Source: a virus. From it: DNA of 39,149 nt. The notes beneath the pieces are model-generated. The model was not told the origin of the DNA, did not search any database, and saw only the letters and a list, made by a program, of their open reading frames with translations. Shown here in pieces: positions 32,909 to 38,463 of the stretch (position 1 is its first letter; each line of letters begins with the position of its first letter). The translations under genes were made by a program, and so were the position numbers. The DNA lies in IMG/VR virus record IMGVR_UViG_3300048015_000252, positions 1 through 39,149 of that record; one strand, written 5' to 3'.

Positions 32909-33193
32909 ATGAGCGGCGAGGACGACATCCATCGGAGGCCGACGCCGCTCTACACGGAGGTGCCCGAGGAGCCCCCGACGAAGCCGGCGCTACCGGGCGC
33001 GCGCATCCGCTGCTACGTCTGCCTCGGCGAGAAGGCGGTGCTCACCATCCTAGAGCGCAACGAGGACGGCACCGTCGCGAAGGCGATCTCGGAGCAGTGC
33101 CGTGAGTGCATGGTCGAAGGCAACCCCACGGGGTACGTGAGCCGAGAGCAGTACGCCAGGCACCACGCGCTGGGCCAGGGCCGACGACGTTGA
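32909..33193 (+). CDS. small zinc-ribbon-like protein, 94 aa
   Basis: AGGAGG at 32898-32903 supports the ATG. Two CxxC pairs, CYVC (residues 35-38) and CREC (residues 68-71), about 30 residues apart, suit a zinc ribbon. The region between them (LTILERNEDGTVAKAISEQ) is beta-rich. It may bind nucleic acid or act as an adaptor. The gene lies 9 bases before the glycoside-hydrolase-like gene. No family name is assigned. Confidence 0.62.
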   Translation: MSGEDDIHRRPTPLYTEVPEEPPTKPALPGARIRCYVCLGEKAVLTILERNEDGTVAKAISEQCRECMVEGNPTGYVSREQYARHHALGQGRRR

Positions 33194-33202
33194 TCGGGGA
33201 CC

Positions 33203-34060
33203 ATGGAACGGTCGGCCGAAGACATCGAGCTTGAGAACTACGAGCTCCGCGAACGCGTGGAGTGGTTGGAAGCGGCCATGGCTCACATGCTCGCGGGCGG
33301 CTACAGCCTCGAAGGATTTCATCGAAGACGACCCAGGAGAGCCACCATGTCTTTCGCAGCGACCCCGGTGCCCGACAGCATGGGCGCCGACACCATCTTC
33401 GTGTTCAACCCAGCGACGTCGAGCCAACTGCACGGTCAGGCCATCGAGGGCAAGCCTCTCGTGTTTCTGTGGCGGTACGGCGAGGACATGAGCATTGCGG
33501 AGCGCGATGCCGAGCTCGGTGTGGGCTGGATTCTGCTGCTGGTCTTCCACGTCCTGCGGCCTGGTTGGCAGGCCACGGGGGCGCTCGGGGCGAAGCACGG
33601 CGCAAGGATGGTCTCCGACGCGACGCGCCTCGAGTACCCGAAGGGTGCCCATCTCGCGCTCGACCTGGAGGGGCTCGGCGACACGGGCGCCCCGGTGCTG
33701 AGCTACGTGCGCGACTGCGCAGCGCCCGTGATCGCCGCCGGCTTCAAACTCTGCTTGTACGTCGGCTACAGCGACGGCTTGCTCCTCGCGCAGCTTTCGC
33801 AGCTCGTGAGCGAAGGGACCGTCGACGTCCTCTGGAGCGACTACGGGCCGCGCGTGGCCCCCGATGGCGTCGGCTTCGTGGCCAAGCAGCAGGCCCAGAC
33901 CAAGGTGGCCGGGATCATCGTCGATCCCGATCGCTGCTACGGACACGACGCGCGCGGGCGCCAACTGTTCGGCATGGCACTCGTGGCCGAGATCGCGCCG
34001 TCGCCCGAATCGAATCCGCCGGATCCACACGTCGATCCTTCCGGTTCGGTGGCCGCATGA
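33203..34060 (+). CDS. DUF1906/GH25-like glycoside hydrolase (lysin candidate), 285 aa
   Basis: From residue about 49 on, the protein follows the DUF1906 (Rv2525c-like, GH25-related) TIM-barrel outline: GADTIFVFNPATS, GKPLVFLWRYGEDMS, a core LALDLEGLGDTGAPVLSYV near residues 150-170 with the acidic pair DLE, GFKLCLYVGYSDGLLLAQL, and VDVLWSDYGPRVAPDGVGF. Such proteins are thought to act on peptidoglycan sugars. Residues 1-40 are a separate coiled coil (ERSAEDIELENYELRERVEW). An in-frame ATG at 33347 has AGGAGA eight bases upstream, so a shorter form starting at the domain edge is likely, alone or besides the full form. No signal peptide. The stop overlaps the next ATG. Confidence 0.65.
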   Translation: MERSAEDIELENYELRERVEWLEAAMAHMLAGGYSLEGFHRRRPRRATMSFAATPVPDSMGADTIFVFNPATSSQLHGQAIEGKPLVFLWRYGEDMSIAERDAELGVGWILLLVFHVLRPGWQATGALGAKHGARMVSDATRLEYPKGAHLALDLEGLGDTGAPVLSYVRDCAAPVIAAGFKLCLYVGYSDGLLLAQLSQLVSEGTVDVLWSDYGPRVAPDGVGFVAKQQAQTKVAGIIVDPDRCYGHDARGRQLFGMALVAEIAPSPESNPPDPHVDPSGSVAA

Positions 34061-34473
34061 GAGGCGCTCAGGACCCGGTCCAGTACGTGCTCGTGCGGCG
34101 CGACATGACCCACGAGGCGCAGATGGTTCACGTTGGTCACGCCGCGGGCGAGAGCATCCTCGTGGCGCCGATCTCGAAGCGCACCATCCTGCGTCTGCTA
34201 CACGTCGCCGACGAGGCCGAGCTGCGCGCCTATCACGGCCGCCTGGTCGCCAAGGGCTTTCGGGTGGCGCTCGTCGAGGAGACCGACGGCTCGCTTGCAG
34301 GTCAGGCGACGGCGCTCGGCACGGAGCCGTCCTCGGAGCGGCTCAACGCGCTCGGGAAGTTATTCTGGCATCTGAGGCCCGCTTCCAGCGTGCCCATTCC
34401 CGCCAGCGCGGTGATGAACACGGACCCGCCACCGCCACCGACAGATCCATCGCCTGCTCCAATCATCGAATGA
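34057..34473 (+). CDS. peptidyl-tRNA hydrolase 2-like protein, 138 aa
   Basis: The N-terminus QYVLVRRDMTHEAQMVHVGH fits the PTH2 opening (strand with R-D-L/M, then a helix ending in AxH-A). A LLHVADEAELRAYHGRLVAK helix, FRVALVEETDGSLAGQATAL and LGKLFWHLR follow, as in PTH2 proteins where 'l..e.d.g..Ta.a' closes the fold. The last 30 residues are a Pro/Ser tail. PTH2 enzymes release stalled peptidyl-tRNA. The gene lies in the late operon, so it could support late translation together with the phage tRNA. The match is by pattern only. Confidence 0.6.
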   Translation: MRGAQDPVQYVLVRRDMTHEAQMVHVGHAAGESILVAPISKRTILRLLHVADEAELRAYHGRLVAKGFRVALVEETDGSLAGQATALGTEPSSERLNALGKLFWHLRPASSVPIPASAVMNTDPPPPPTDPSPAPIIE

Positions 34474-34535
34474 TGCTGCGCGCGGTGCTCCACGCGCTCG
34501 TCGTCCACCTGCTCTGGCAGCTGCCCATCGCCTAG
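34470..34535 (+). CDS. tiny ORF, 21 aa, ends in TAG before an in-frame continuation
   Basis: ATG 34470 overlaps the previous stop. The peptide is MMLRAVLHALVVHLLWQLPI plus Ala, a short hydrophobic helix, then TAG at 34533-34535. The same frame stays open for a further 56 codons. It may be a tiny membrane peptide or the first part of a gene broken by the amber codon. Confidence 0.35.
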   Translation: MMLRAVLHALVVHLLWQLPIA

Positions 34536-34706
34536 CCGTTCGACCCGCCGCTCCCGCGTTGGTGGAGCGGCGGCCGTGTGGTGACGGTGCCAGGCGTTCG
34601 CGACAGCGATCCAGACCGCCTCCACATCGGCGTGCGTCCCGCGGCGGACCTGGGCGACATGGGCATCGGCGTGACAATCCAGGTGACGACGTCACTCGTG
34701 CCATGA
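34536..34706 (+). pseudogene. in-frame continuation beyond the TAG, 56 codons
   Basis: After TAG 34533-34535 the same frame continues to TGA 34704-34706. It reads PFDPPLPRWWSGGRVVTVPG, then VRDSDPDRLHIGVRPAADLG, and has phage-like codon use. With the upstream 21 codons it would make one protein of 77 residues plus the amber position. GTG at 34578 or 34581 could start it alone, with GGTGGAG upstream. It is therefore either a separate small gene, a readthrough product or a broken gene. Confidence 0.35.
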
Positions 34707-34724
34707 CGCGGCGGATGCGGTAGG

Positions 34725-35102
34725 GTGCCCCTCGTGCACCAGCTCGATCGCATCGAAGGGATGCTCCGTCTTCTCCTCGAGCGTCAGGGCCTCACCCTCG
34801 AAGGAGTCACGTCCATGTCCACCCAGCTCACCGCTCTCCAGGCCCAGGTCGCGCAGAACACCTCCGTGGAGGAGTCCGCGGTCATCCTCATCAACGGGCT
34901 CGCCACCCAGCTCCAGGCAGCGATCGCGGCCAACGCCGCCGGCGACACCGCCGCGCTGCCCAACCTGCAGGCCGAGCTCGCGAAGAGCGCGACCGACCTG
35001 GCGGCCGCCATCACGGCGAACACGCCCGCCGCCACCCCGTCGCCGGCCCCCACTCCCGCCCCGTCTCCCACGCCGGCGACGACCGCCACGCCCACGACCT
35101 GA
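34725..35102 (+). CDS. small coiled-coil protein with Pro/Ala/Thr tail, up to 125 aa
   Basis: The full frame from GTG 34725 opens with HQLDRIEGMLRLLLERQGLT, a plausible coil. In-frame ATG 34761 and ATG 34815 (with AAGGAG about nine bases upstream) are other starts; I cannot choose with certainty. From ATG 34815 it begins STQLTALQAQVAQNTSVEES, a trimeric coil type known from many small phage tail-region proteins, then NGLATQLQAAIAANAAGDTA and a Pro/Thr/Ala-rich end. A TAGGGT at 34721-34726 could be a -10 of a local promoter, which would favour the later starts. It is followed by a terminator. Confidence 0.6.
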   Translation: MPLVHQLDRIEGMLRLLLERQGLTLEGVTSMSTQLTALQAQVAQNTSVEESAVILINGLATQLQAAIAANAAGDTAALPNLQAELAKSATDLAAAITANTPAATPSPAPTPAPSPTPATTATPTT

Positions 35103-35127
35103 CCGCACCCCGGCAGATCGACGCTCC

Positions 35128-35167
35128 AGAGGGCCTCCTGCGCGCGAGCGTGGGGGGCCCTCTTTTT
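35128..35167 (+). terminator. rho-independent terminator at the end of the late operon
   Basis: AGAGGGCC (35128-35135) is exactly complementary to GGCCCTCT (35156-35163). The stem extends by a T-G and two C-G pairs, and it is followed by TTTT (35164-35167). It sits 25 bases after the last stop codon of the coiled-coil gene. This is the only strong intrinsic terminator that I see on the plus strand. Confidence 0.85.
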
Positions 35168-35206
35168 CGTTGGGCCATCCATGGGTGCCGTGGCAAGGTC
35201 CGGCCC

Positions 35207-35770
35207 ATGAAAACGACCATCGCAGCCTGCCTCTTGGCCGTCCTCACGCTCTTCGGCGCGCATCTACATGCCGGGGCCCCCGAGCGCGTTCGCGTGCTCT
35301 CGATGATGGCCAAGGTCCCCGAGAAGGCCCACCAGTCCCGCCCAGGGCGCTACGAGACGATGCGCGACGCGCCGGAGATCGCGGACGCCATCGCGGCCGC
35401 GTCGTCGTCCGACAAGGCAGCGAGCGACGCCGTGGTGTTCGCGGCCTACGAGTCGAGTAACTCGAAGACGGATGCGAATGGCGTGTGCCTCGGCGGGGAC
35501 CCGGACCCCGTCACCGGCGAGTTCCGGTCGTGGGGGGTCTTCCAGCTCTCGGCGCTCTCGGTCCCGAAGTCGGTCGCCTGCGATCCCAAGCAGGCGGCCG
35601 TCGCGTGGATGAAGCTGCGCGCCGACGCCCTGCGTGTCTGCGCATCGAGCCCGCCCGAGGACAGGCTGGCATGGCTCGCCGCCGGCTCGTGCACCAACCG
35701 CGGGGGCCTCAAGGAGGCGCGCTTCCGATCTCGCGTCGCGGAGCAGGTCCTCGCGAGGGGCGGGCCGTAG
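35207..35770 (+). CDS. secreted lysozyme/transglycosylase-like enzyme, 187 aa
   Basis: ATG 35207 gives a Sec-type signal (KTTIAACLLAVLTLFGAHLH). Glu82 in FAAYESSNS and the later SWGVFQLSAL (residues 108-117) match the catalytic Glu and the 'G.fQl' motif of the SLT/goose-lysozyme fold, which cuts the glycan strands of peptidoglycan. Four Cys in the mature part (including NGVCLGGD and AAGSCTNRG) could form disulfides in the periplasm. It lies after the terminator of the late operon, so it is probably transcribed separately, and it is the last plus-strand gene before the opposing region. Being exported, it would not need a holin. Confidence 0.65.
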   Translation: MKTTIAACLLAVLTLFGAHLHAGAPERVRVLSMMAKVPEKAHQSRPGRYETMRDAPEIADAIAAASSSDKAASDAVVFAAYESSNSKTDANGVCLGGDPDPVTGEFRSWGVFQLSALSVPKSVACDPKQAAVAWMKLRADALRVCASSPPEDRLAWLAAGSCTNRGGLKEARFRSRVAEQVLARGGP

Positions 35771-35833
35771 TCTTTTGTGCTCAGCCGGACAGGTGTTGCC
35801 GCTGCATTCGTGTTCCGCCATGACGGTTGTCTC

Positions 35834-36043
35834 CTACGGTTTCGGGCGCAGCGGTTTCGACTTCTTGGCGACCACCTTGGGGGACGCCGGGGCACCCGTG
35901 TCCACCCACACGCCGTCATCGTCGAGTAGCCCTGTCGCTCGGGCTGTTTCGTGAGCCTCAATCGCGTAATCGAGCCGGCAGAACGAGCACGAGCCGTTCA
36001 CGAGGTAGCGGTCGTGCTTCTTGCAGTAGGGTCGCTCAGCCAT
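35834..36043 (-). CDS. small zinc-binding protein, 69 aa
   Basis: The start CAT 36041-36043 overlaps the end of the integrase fragment by eight bases. Residues 5-21 read PYCKKHDRYLVNGSCSFC: CxxH and CxxC, a likely zinc site. A helix (LDYAIEAHETARATG) and a basic tail KKSKPLRPKP follow. Small proteins of this kind often bind DNA or act as adaptors. It lies downstream of the integrase fragment, in the same transcript. Confidence 0.6.
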   Translation of the reverse strand: MAERPYCKKHDRYLVNGSCSFCRLDYAIEAHETARATGLLDDDGVWVDTGAPASPKVVAKKSKPLRPKP

Positions 36044-36299
36044 CTTCGTCCTCATCGTCGCCCATCCCATCGGCCGCGTTGTCGTCGAACAGCGTCGCTG
36101 GCCGGATGTACGTCATCGCCATCCGCTCGCTCTTGTGCCGCGACTGCCGCATGATCTTCGGCAGCGAGGCGCCCCGCTTCGCCGCGCTCGTGATGAACCC
36201 AGCCCGCAGCGAGTGCCCGGCGAACACCTTGGGGTCGCGGTACGCGGTGAGGTCGCCCTCCCCACCAGATGAGTGCGGCGAGCCGCAGACGTCGCGTAA
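36036..36299 (-). pseudogene. C-terminal fragment of a tyrosine integrase
   Basis: The frame reads TAYRDPKVFAGHSLRAGFIT, then KIMRQSRHKSERMAMTYIRP. It contains the H-x-x-R (HSLR), H (SRHKS) and catalytic Tyr (TYI) of tyrosine recombinases and a natural acidic end. The frame closes with TGA at 36302-36300 on the upstream side, and the N-terminal half (core-binding domain and first Arg) is missing. The break lies beside a TnpB fragment and its end hairpin, so an IS200/IS605-type element probably interrupted the gene. The other half is not seen in the rest of the window. Confidence 0.8.
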
Positions 36300-36305
36300 T
36301 CAACC

Positions 36306-36321
36306 CCGCCCTAAAGGGCGG
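36306..36321 (-). repeat. element-end hairpin (right end type) with TnpB stop
   Basis: CCGCCC and GGGCGG enclose TAAA/TTTA. The minus strand carries the tnpB stop TAG within it. IS200/IS605 elements end in such short hairpins, which the transposase TnpA recognises and which also form the 3' end of the guide RNA scaffold of TnpB. The next bases on the minus strand are the integrase fragment. Confidence 0.6.
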
Positions 36322-36505
36322 AGCTTTCGAGAGGACGACGTGGAACACGCAATCCAACCCGTTTCCTGTTTCGCAGGGTGCCCAACTTCGGCGAGCCCTC
36401 CACAGGCAGTCCCGGGCGATTCGCACGCGCAAAAAGAATCTTCGCAGCATTGAGGTCAGCGTGATCTTGGTAGCCACACGCTGTGCAACGACTGGTTGTG
36501 TACCA
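36311..36505 (-). pseudogene. tnpB: tnpB C-terminal fragment
   Basis: The minus strand reads WYTTSRCTACGYQDHADLNA, then AKILFARANRPGLPVEGSPK, and ends RRPLESSAL. This is the TnpB zinc ribbon (first CxxC of the ribbon) plus the last RuvC motif ADLNAAK with its catalytic Asp. The rest of the protein is missing upstream, where a HAD fragment overlaps in another frame. It ends in the hairpin, as tnpB genes normally do. Confidence 0.78.
36342..36411 (+). repeat. 70-bp inverted repeat, left copy
   Basis: This is the exact reverse complement of 37423-37492. It lies inside the tnpB C-terminal fragment (peptide LPVEGSPKLGTLRNRKRVGL on the minus strand). The two copies enclose 1,011 bases with the MazG-like and HAD genes. 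Confidence 0.95.
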
Positions 36506-36713
36506 GCTGGACCACCTGGTTCCAGTTGGTGGCCACGGTTACGCCATCCACCACCTCGGTGTTGATCGTGCGGTCGGTTTGCCAGAGCACCGGGATGACG
36601 TAGTCGTTGTTCTGGCTGAGCCAGTAGTCGAACCAACTGCGAACGTGCTCGTACTTATCGTCGATGAAGATGTCGCCGTGGATGCGCTCTTCATCAGACC
36701 TTCTTGCCTCCAT
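36456..36713 (-). pseudogene. HAD-type nucleotidase C-terminal fragment, 85 codons
   Basis: The frame from ATG 36713 reads EERIHGDIFIDDKYEHVRSW, then LWQTDRTINTE and ATNWNQVVQLVHNQS. IFIDDKxEHVxxW is HAD motif IV as found near the end of 5'-deoxyribonucleotidases. The N-terminal half with the DxDGT nucleophile is absent. The start codon lies inside the MazG gene, and the end runs into the tnpB fragment in another frame. It was probably cut at both ends; a short stand-alone protein cannot be excluded. Confidence 0.6.
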
Positions 36714-37323
36714 GCCTCGTGGGACGCGTGCGGTTGTAGGCCTCCTTCTGGTCGATGGCGGCCCACAGGTCGATGCCCTTGCCCTTGCAGAATGCGAAGA
36801 CCTCCCTGAGGGCGTCGGTGAGGTGCGCGAGGTACGCCGTGTCCCCCTCCCCCATCGTCTTCGACGAGTAGGCCAGCGCGACCGCCAGGTGGGCCTCGGC
36901 GATGAGGGTGTCGAAGTCGGCGTAGTGCTCATCGCCGATGCGCTCGTTGAAGAGCTCTTCGAGCGCGGCCGACTTGCCGGAGGTACCCACGTGCTGGGCC
37001 ACGCGGATGACGAAGTCGGCGAGCTCGATGGGGATGCCGCAGGGCTTGCACCTCGAGAGGTCGGCATCTTCCTTGAGCTGCGAGGCGTACGTCTTGCACC
37101 AGATGCCGCCCTCGCCTACCGTCTCGATCTCGTACCAGATCTCGTTCAGCGGCTTGTTGTTGCGGTACTCCTCGAAGGCCTCGGACAGCTCGCTGTGATT
37201 GAGCGAGGCGATGGACGCGAAGGAGCGCGGGTCACCTTCCGCGCTGACCCAGCCCTTCTCGAGGGAGATGGCGTGGGAGCGTTCGCAGAGGGCCTTGATG
37301 GTGTGCTCGGGCGTGGTGGTCAT
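36694..37323 (-). CDS. MazG-like nucleotide pyrophosphohydrolase, 209 aa
   Basis: The start is ATG 37323. Residues 41-54 read LNHSELSEAFEEYR, with the metal-binding ExxE (Glu45, Glu48), and residues 97-107 read IPIELADFVIR, with ExxD (Glu100, Asp103). This is the all-alpha NTP-PPase signature. A second helical part ends YNRTRPTRHGGKKV, typical of MazG-like phage proteins. Such enzymes hydrolyse (d)NTPs to monophosphates, and phage MazG has been linked to nucleotide pools and starvation signals. The gene is intact but sits between IS fragments and overlaps a short coil ORF upstream (ATGA) and a HAD fragment downstream. Confidence 0.8.
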   Translation of the reverse strand: MTTTPEHTIKALCERSHAISLEKGWVSAEGDPRSFASIASLNHSELSEAFEEYRNNKPLNEIWYEIETVGEGGIWCKTYASQLKEDADLSRCKPCGIPIELADFVIRVAQHVGTSGKSAALEELFNERIGDEHYADFDTLIAEAHLAVALAYSSKTMGEGDTAYLAHLTDALREVFAFCKGKGIDLWAAIDQKEAYNRTRPTRHGGKKV

Positions 37324-37421
37324 GGACGGTTCCTCAGGGTGATGTTCTCGGCTTCGAGGCTCTTCTTCTGGCTCTCGAGCTCGCGGATCTTCACGTCCGC
37401 GGCCGCGAGCAAGTCGTTCAT
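37320..37421 (-). CDS. short coiled-coil ORF, 33 aa (possibly truncated)
   Basis: ATG 37421 gives NDLLAAADVKIRELESQK and then KSLEAENITLRNRP, a Leu/Glu/Lys heptad coil. The stop overlaps the MazG start by ATGA. The start codon lies one base from the right copy of the 70-bp repeat, so the upstream part of the gene may have been lost when the repeat arrived. Confidence 0.45.
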   Translation of the reverse strand: MNDLLAAADVKIRELESQKKSLEAENITLRNRP

Positions 37422-37422
37422 C

Positions 37423-37492
37423 GACTGCCTGTGGAGGGCTCGCCGAAGTTGGGCACCCTGCGAAACAGGAAACGGGTTGGATTGCGTGTTCC
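37423..37492 (+). repeat. 70-bp inverted repeat, right copy
   Basis: This is the exact reverse complement of 36342-36411. Bases on either side do not match further. On this side the plus strand carries the tnpB C-terminal peptide, but it is followed by an internal tnpB segment and then a tnpA end, so the order of the gene parts is scrambled. Confidence 0.95.
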
Positions 37493-37605
37493 GCTTCCCG
37501 AAGCTCGGCACGCTCCGCACGGTGATGCACCGTCCGCTCGAAGGGAAGCCGAAGACCTGCTCCCTCAAGCGCGACGGCGACCAGTGGTTCGTCAGTGTCG
37601 CGATG
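37486..37605 (+). pseudogene. tnpB: tnpB internal fragment
   Basis: The plus-strand frame reads VFRFPKLGTLRTVMHRPLEG, then KPKTCSLKRDGDQWFVSVAM. This is the middle segment of TnpB before the first RuvC motif ('lPklG.ik....rp..G..k..tv.r...gkwyvs'). It has no N- or C-terminal continuation and passes directly, in frame, into a tnpA end. Confidence 0.72.
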
Positions 37606-37623
37606 CTGCGTGCGCACCGACCG

Positions 37624-37773
37624 CGGATCTGCCCGGAGGTGGAGCGCAAGTTGTGGGGTCCGCACTTCTGGAGCCCGAGCTACTGCGCCATGTCGTGCGG
37701 CGGCGCGCCGCTGGAGATTGTCAAACGCTACGTGGAGGCGCAGCGCGGAGACAGCGCTTCCTCCCCGCCCTAA
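37624..37773 (+). pseudogene. tnpA: tnpA (IS200 type) C-terminal fragment
   Basis: The frame reads RICPEVERKLWGPHFWSPSY, then CAMSCGGAPLEIVKRYVEAQ. This is the end of the Y1 HUH transposase TnpA, including the helix whose Tyr (in RYVEAQ) is the catalytic residue of the family. The HUH part is missing. The stop TAA lies within the loop of the following hairpin. Confidence 0.75.
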
Positions 37774-37792
37774 AGGACGGGGTTTCCGCGCT
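37742..37792 (+). repeat. element-end hairpin, two-level stem
   Basis: The inner stem CCCCGCCC/GGACGGGG (37763-37770, 37775-37782; one mismatch) closes TAAA. The outer stem AGCGCGGA (37742-37749) pairs exactly with TCCGCGCT (37785-37792). The inner loop is the same TAAA as in the hairpin at 36306, so both hairpins belong to related IS ends. Confidence 0.65.
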
Positions 37793-37819
37793 GGAGATCT
37801 GATGAAGGTCCGCATCTCG

Positions 37820-38428
37820 TCAGGTCTCCGGTTCCTCGTCGCGGATCGGGCGCAGCGGAGGTGCCTCGCTCGCGACCAGGTCCGTTGGTGGGCGCCGGAT
37901 GGCGCCGCCCGCCATCTTCTGCACGCGCGCGACGTACTTGCCCCACGCAGCCGGCCCCAGCCACCCCCGCTGGTCGCGGTGCTCGTCGAGTACGTGCGGC
38001 GCCGCGAACGCCAGATCGTGCAGGACCAATCGCATCCGGTCGCCGTCCTCGACGAGCCGACGGATGACGTCGGACTTGCGTGACTCGGCCACGTCCAGGT
38101 CCAGACGAAGCCGCTCGTTCTCCTTCGCGAGTCGGATCATGTCGAGGTCCGGCGTGAGCGACATTCCTCGACCGGCCAGGGCGCGCTCAGCCTCGATGAG
38201 TTGTTGGCACACCGCGAGGAACGGCTTGAGTAGCGGCGACTCGCGCACGATCGGGTAGTTCGGGGAGCGCAGTCCGCCCCCGTGGCGGTAGTCGTGGATC
38301 ACCGCCCCACACGTGTTGCACTGCTCGCAGGTGTCCAGCGACTTACCGGGGGCGTCCTCGCCCGACGAGAACACCAGAGTGCGGCTCGTGTGCTCGCACG
38401 CCTTGACCTTCAGCATTCGATCGCTCAT
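37820..38428 (-). CDS. hypothetical protein with N-terminal Cys cluster, 202 aa
   Basis: CAT 38426-38428 has AGGAGG upstream (minus strand, bases 38436-38441 region). The N-terminal 45 residues have CEHTSRTLVFSS and LDTCEQCNTCGAVIHDYRHG, a Cys/His set that suits a zinc ribbon. A helical middle (LDMIRLAKENERLRLDLDVA) forms a likely coiled coil, and the end is basic/acidic and disordered. I recognise no family; phage early-region proteins often look like this. It precedes the IS remnant in the minus-strand transcript. Confidence 0.68.
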   Translation of the reverse strand: MSDRMLKVKACEHTSRTLVFSSGEDAPGKSLDTCEQCNTCGAVIHDYRHGGGLRSPNYPIVRESPLLKPFLAVCQQLIEAERALAGRGMSLTPDLDMIRLAKENERLRLDLDVAESRKSDVIRRLVEDGDRMRLVLHDLAFAAPHVLDEHRDQRGWLGPAAWGKYVARVQKMAGGAIRRPPTDLVASEAPPLRPIRDEEPET

Positions 38429-38463
38429 CTCGGTTGCCTCCTACTTGCTCGGGCGCATGGGTG

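Larger units (their letters stand above)
36300..37792. mobile_element. scrambled IS200/IS605-type remnant region
   Basis: The region contains a C-terminal tnpB fragment on the minus strand (36311-36505), a tnpB internal fragment on the plus strand (37486-37605), a tnpA end on the plus strand (37624-37773), two GC hairpins (36306-36321, 37742-37792) and a 70-bp perfect inverted repeat (36342-36411, 37423-37492). Between the repeats are a MazG-like gene, a HAD fragment and a short coil ORF. No complete transposase or tnpB is present, so the element is not autonomous. The arrangement implies at least two insertion or inversion events. Confidence 0.7.

Noticed and set aside
32842-33105. Plus-strand frame from GTG 32842 overlapping the zinc-ribbon gene
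   Set aside because: The composition is Arg/Gly/Ala-rich; the overlapping frame has AGGAGG and paired CxxC motifs.
36664-37773. 369-codon plus-strand frame as one gene
   Set aside because: Its first 240 codons are antisense to the MazG gene; only the last part (tnpB and tnpA fragments) is meaningful.
37802-38083. Plus-strand frame starting ATGAAGGTCCGC after the IS hairpin
   Set aside because: It is antisense to the 202-aa gene, which has AGGAGG and a sensible coil region; no RBS is seen for the plus frame.
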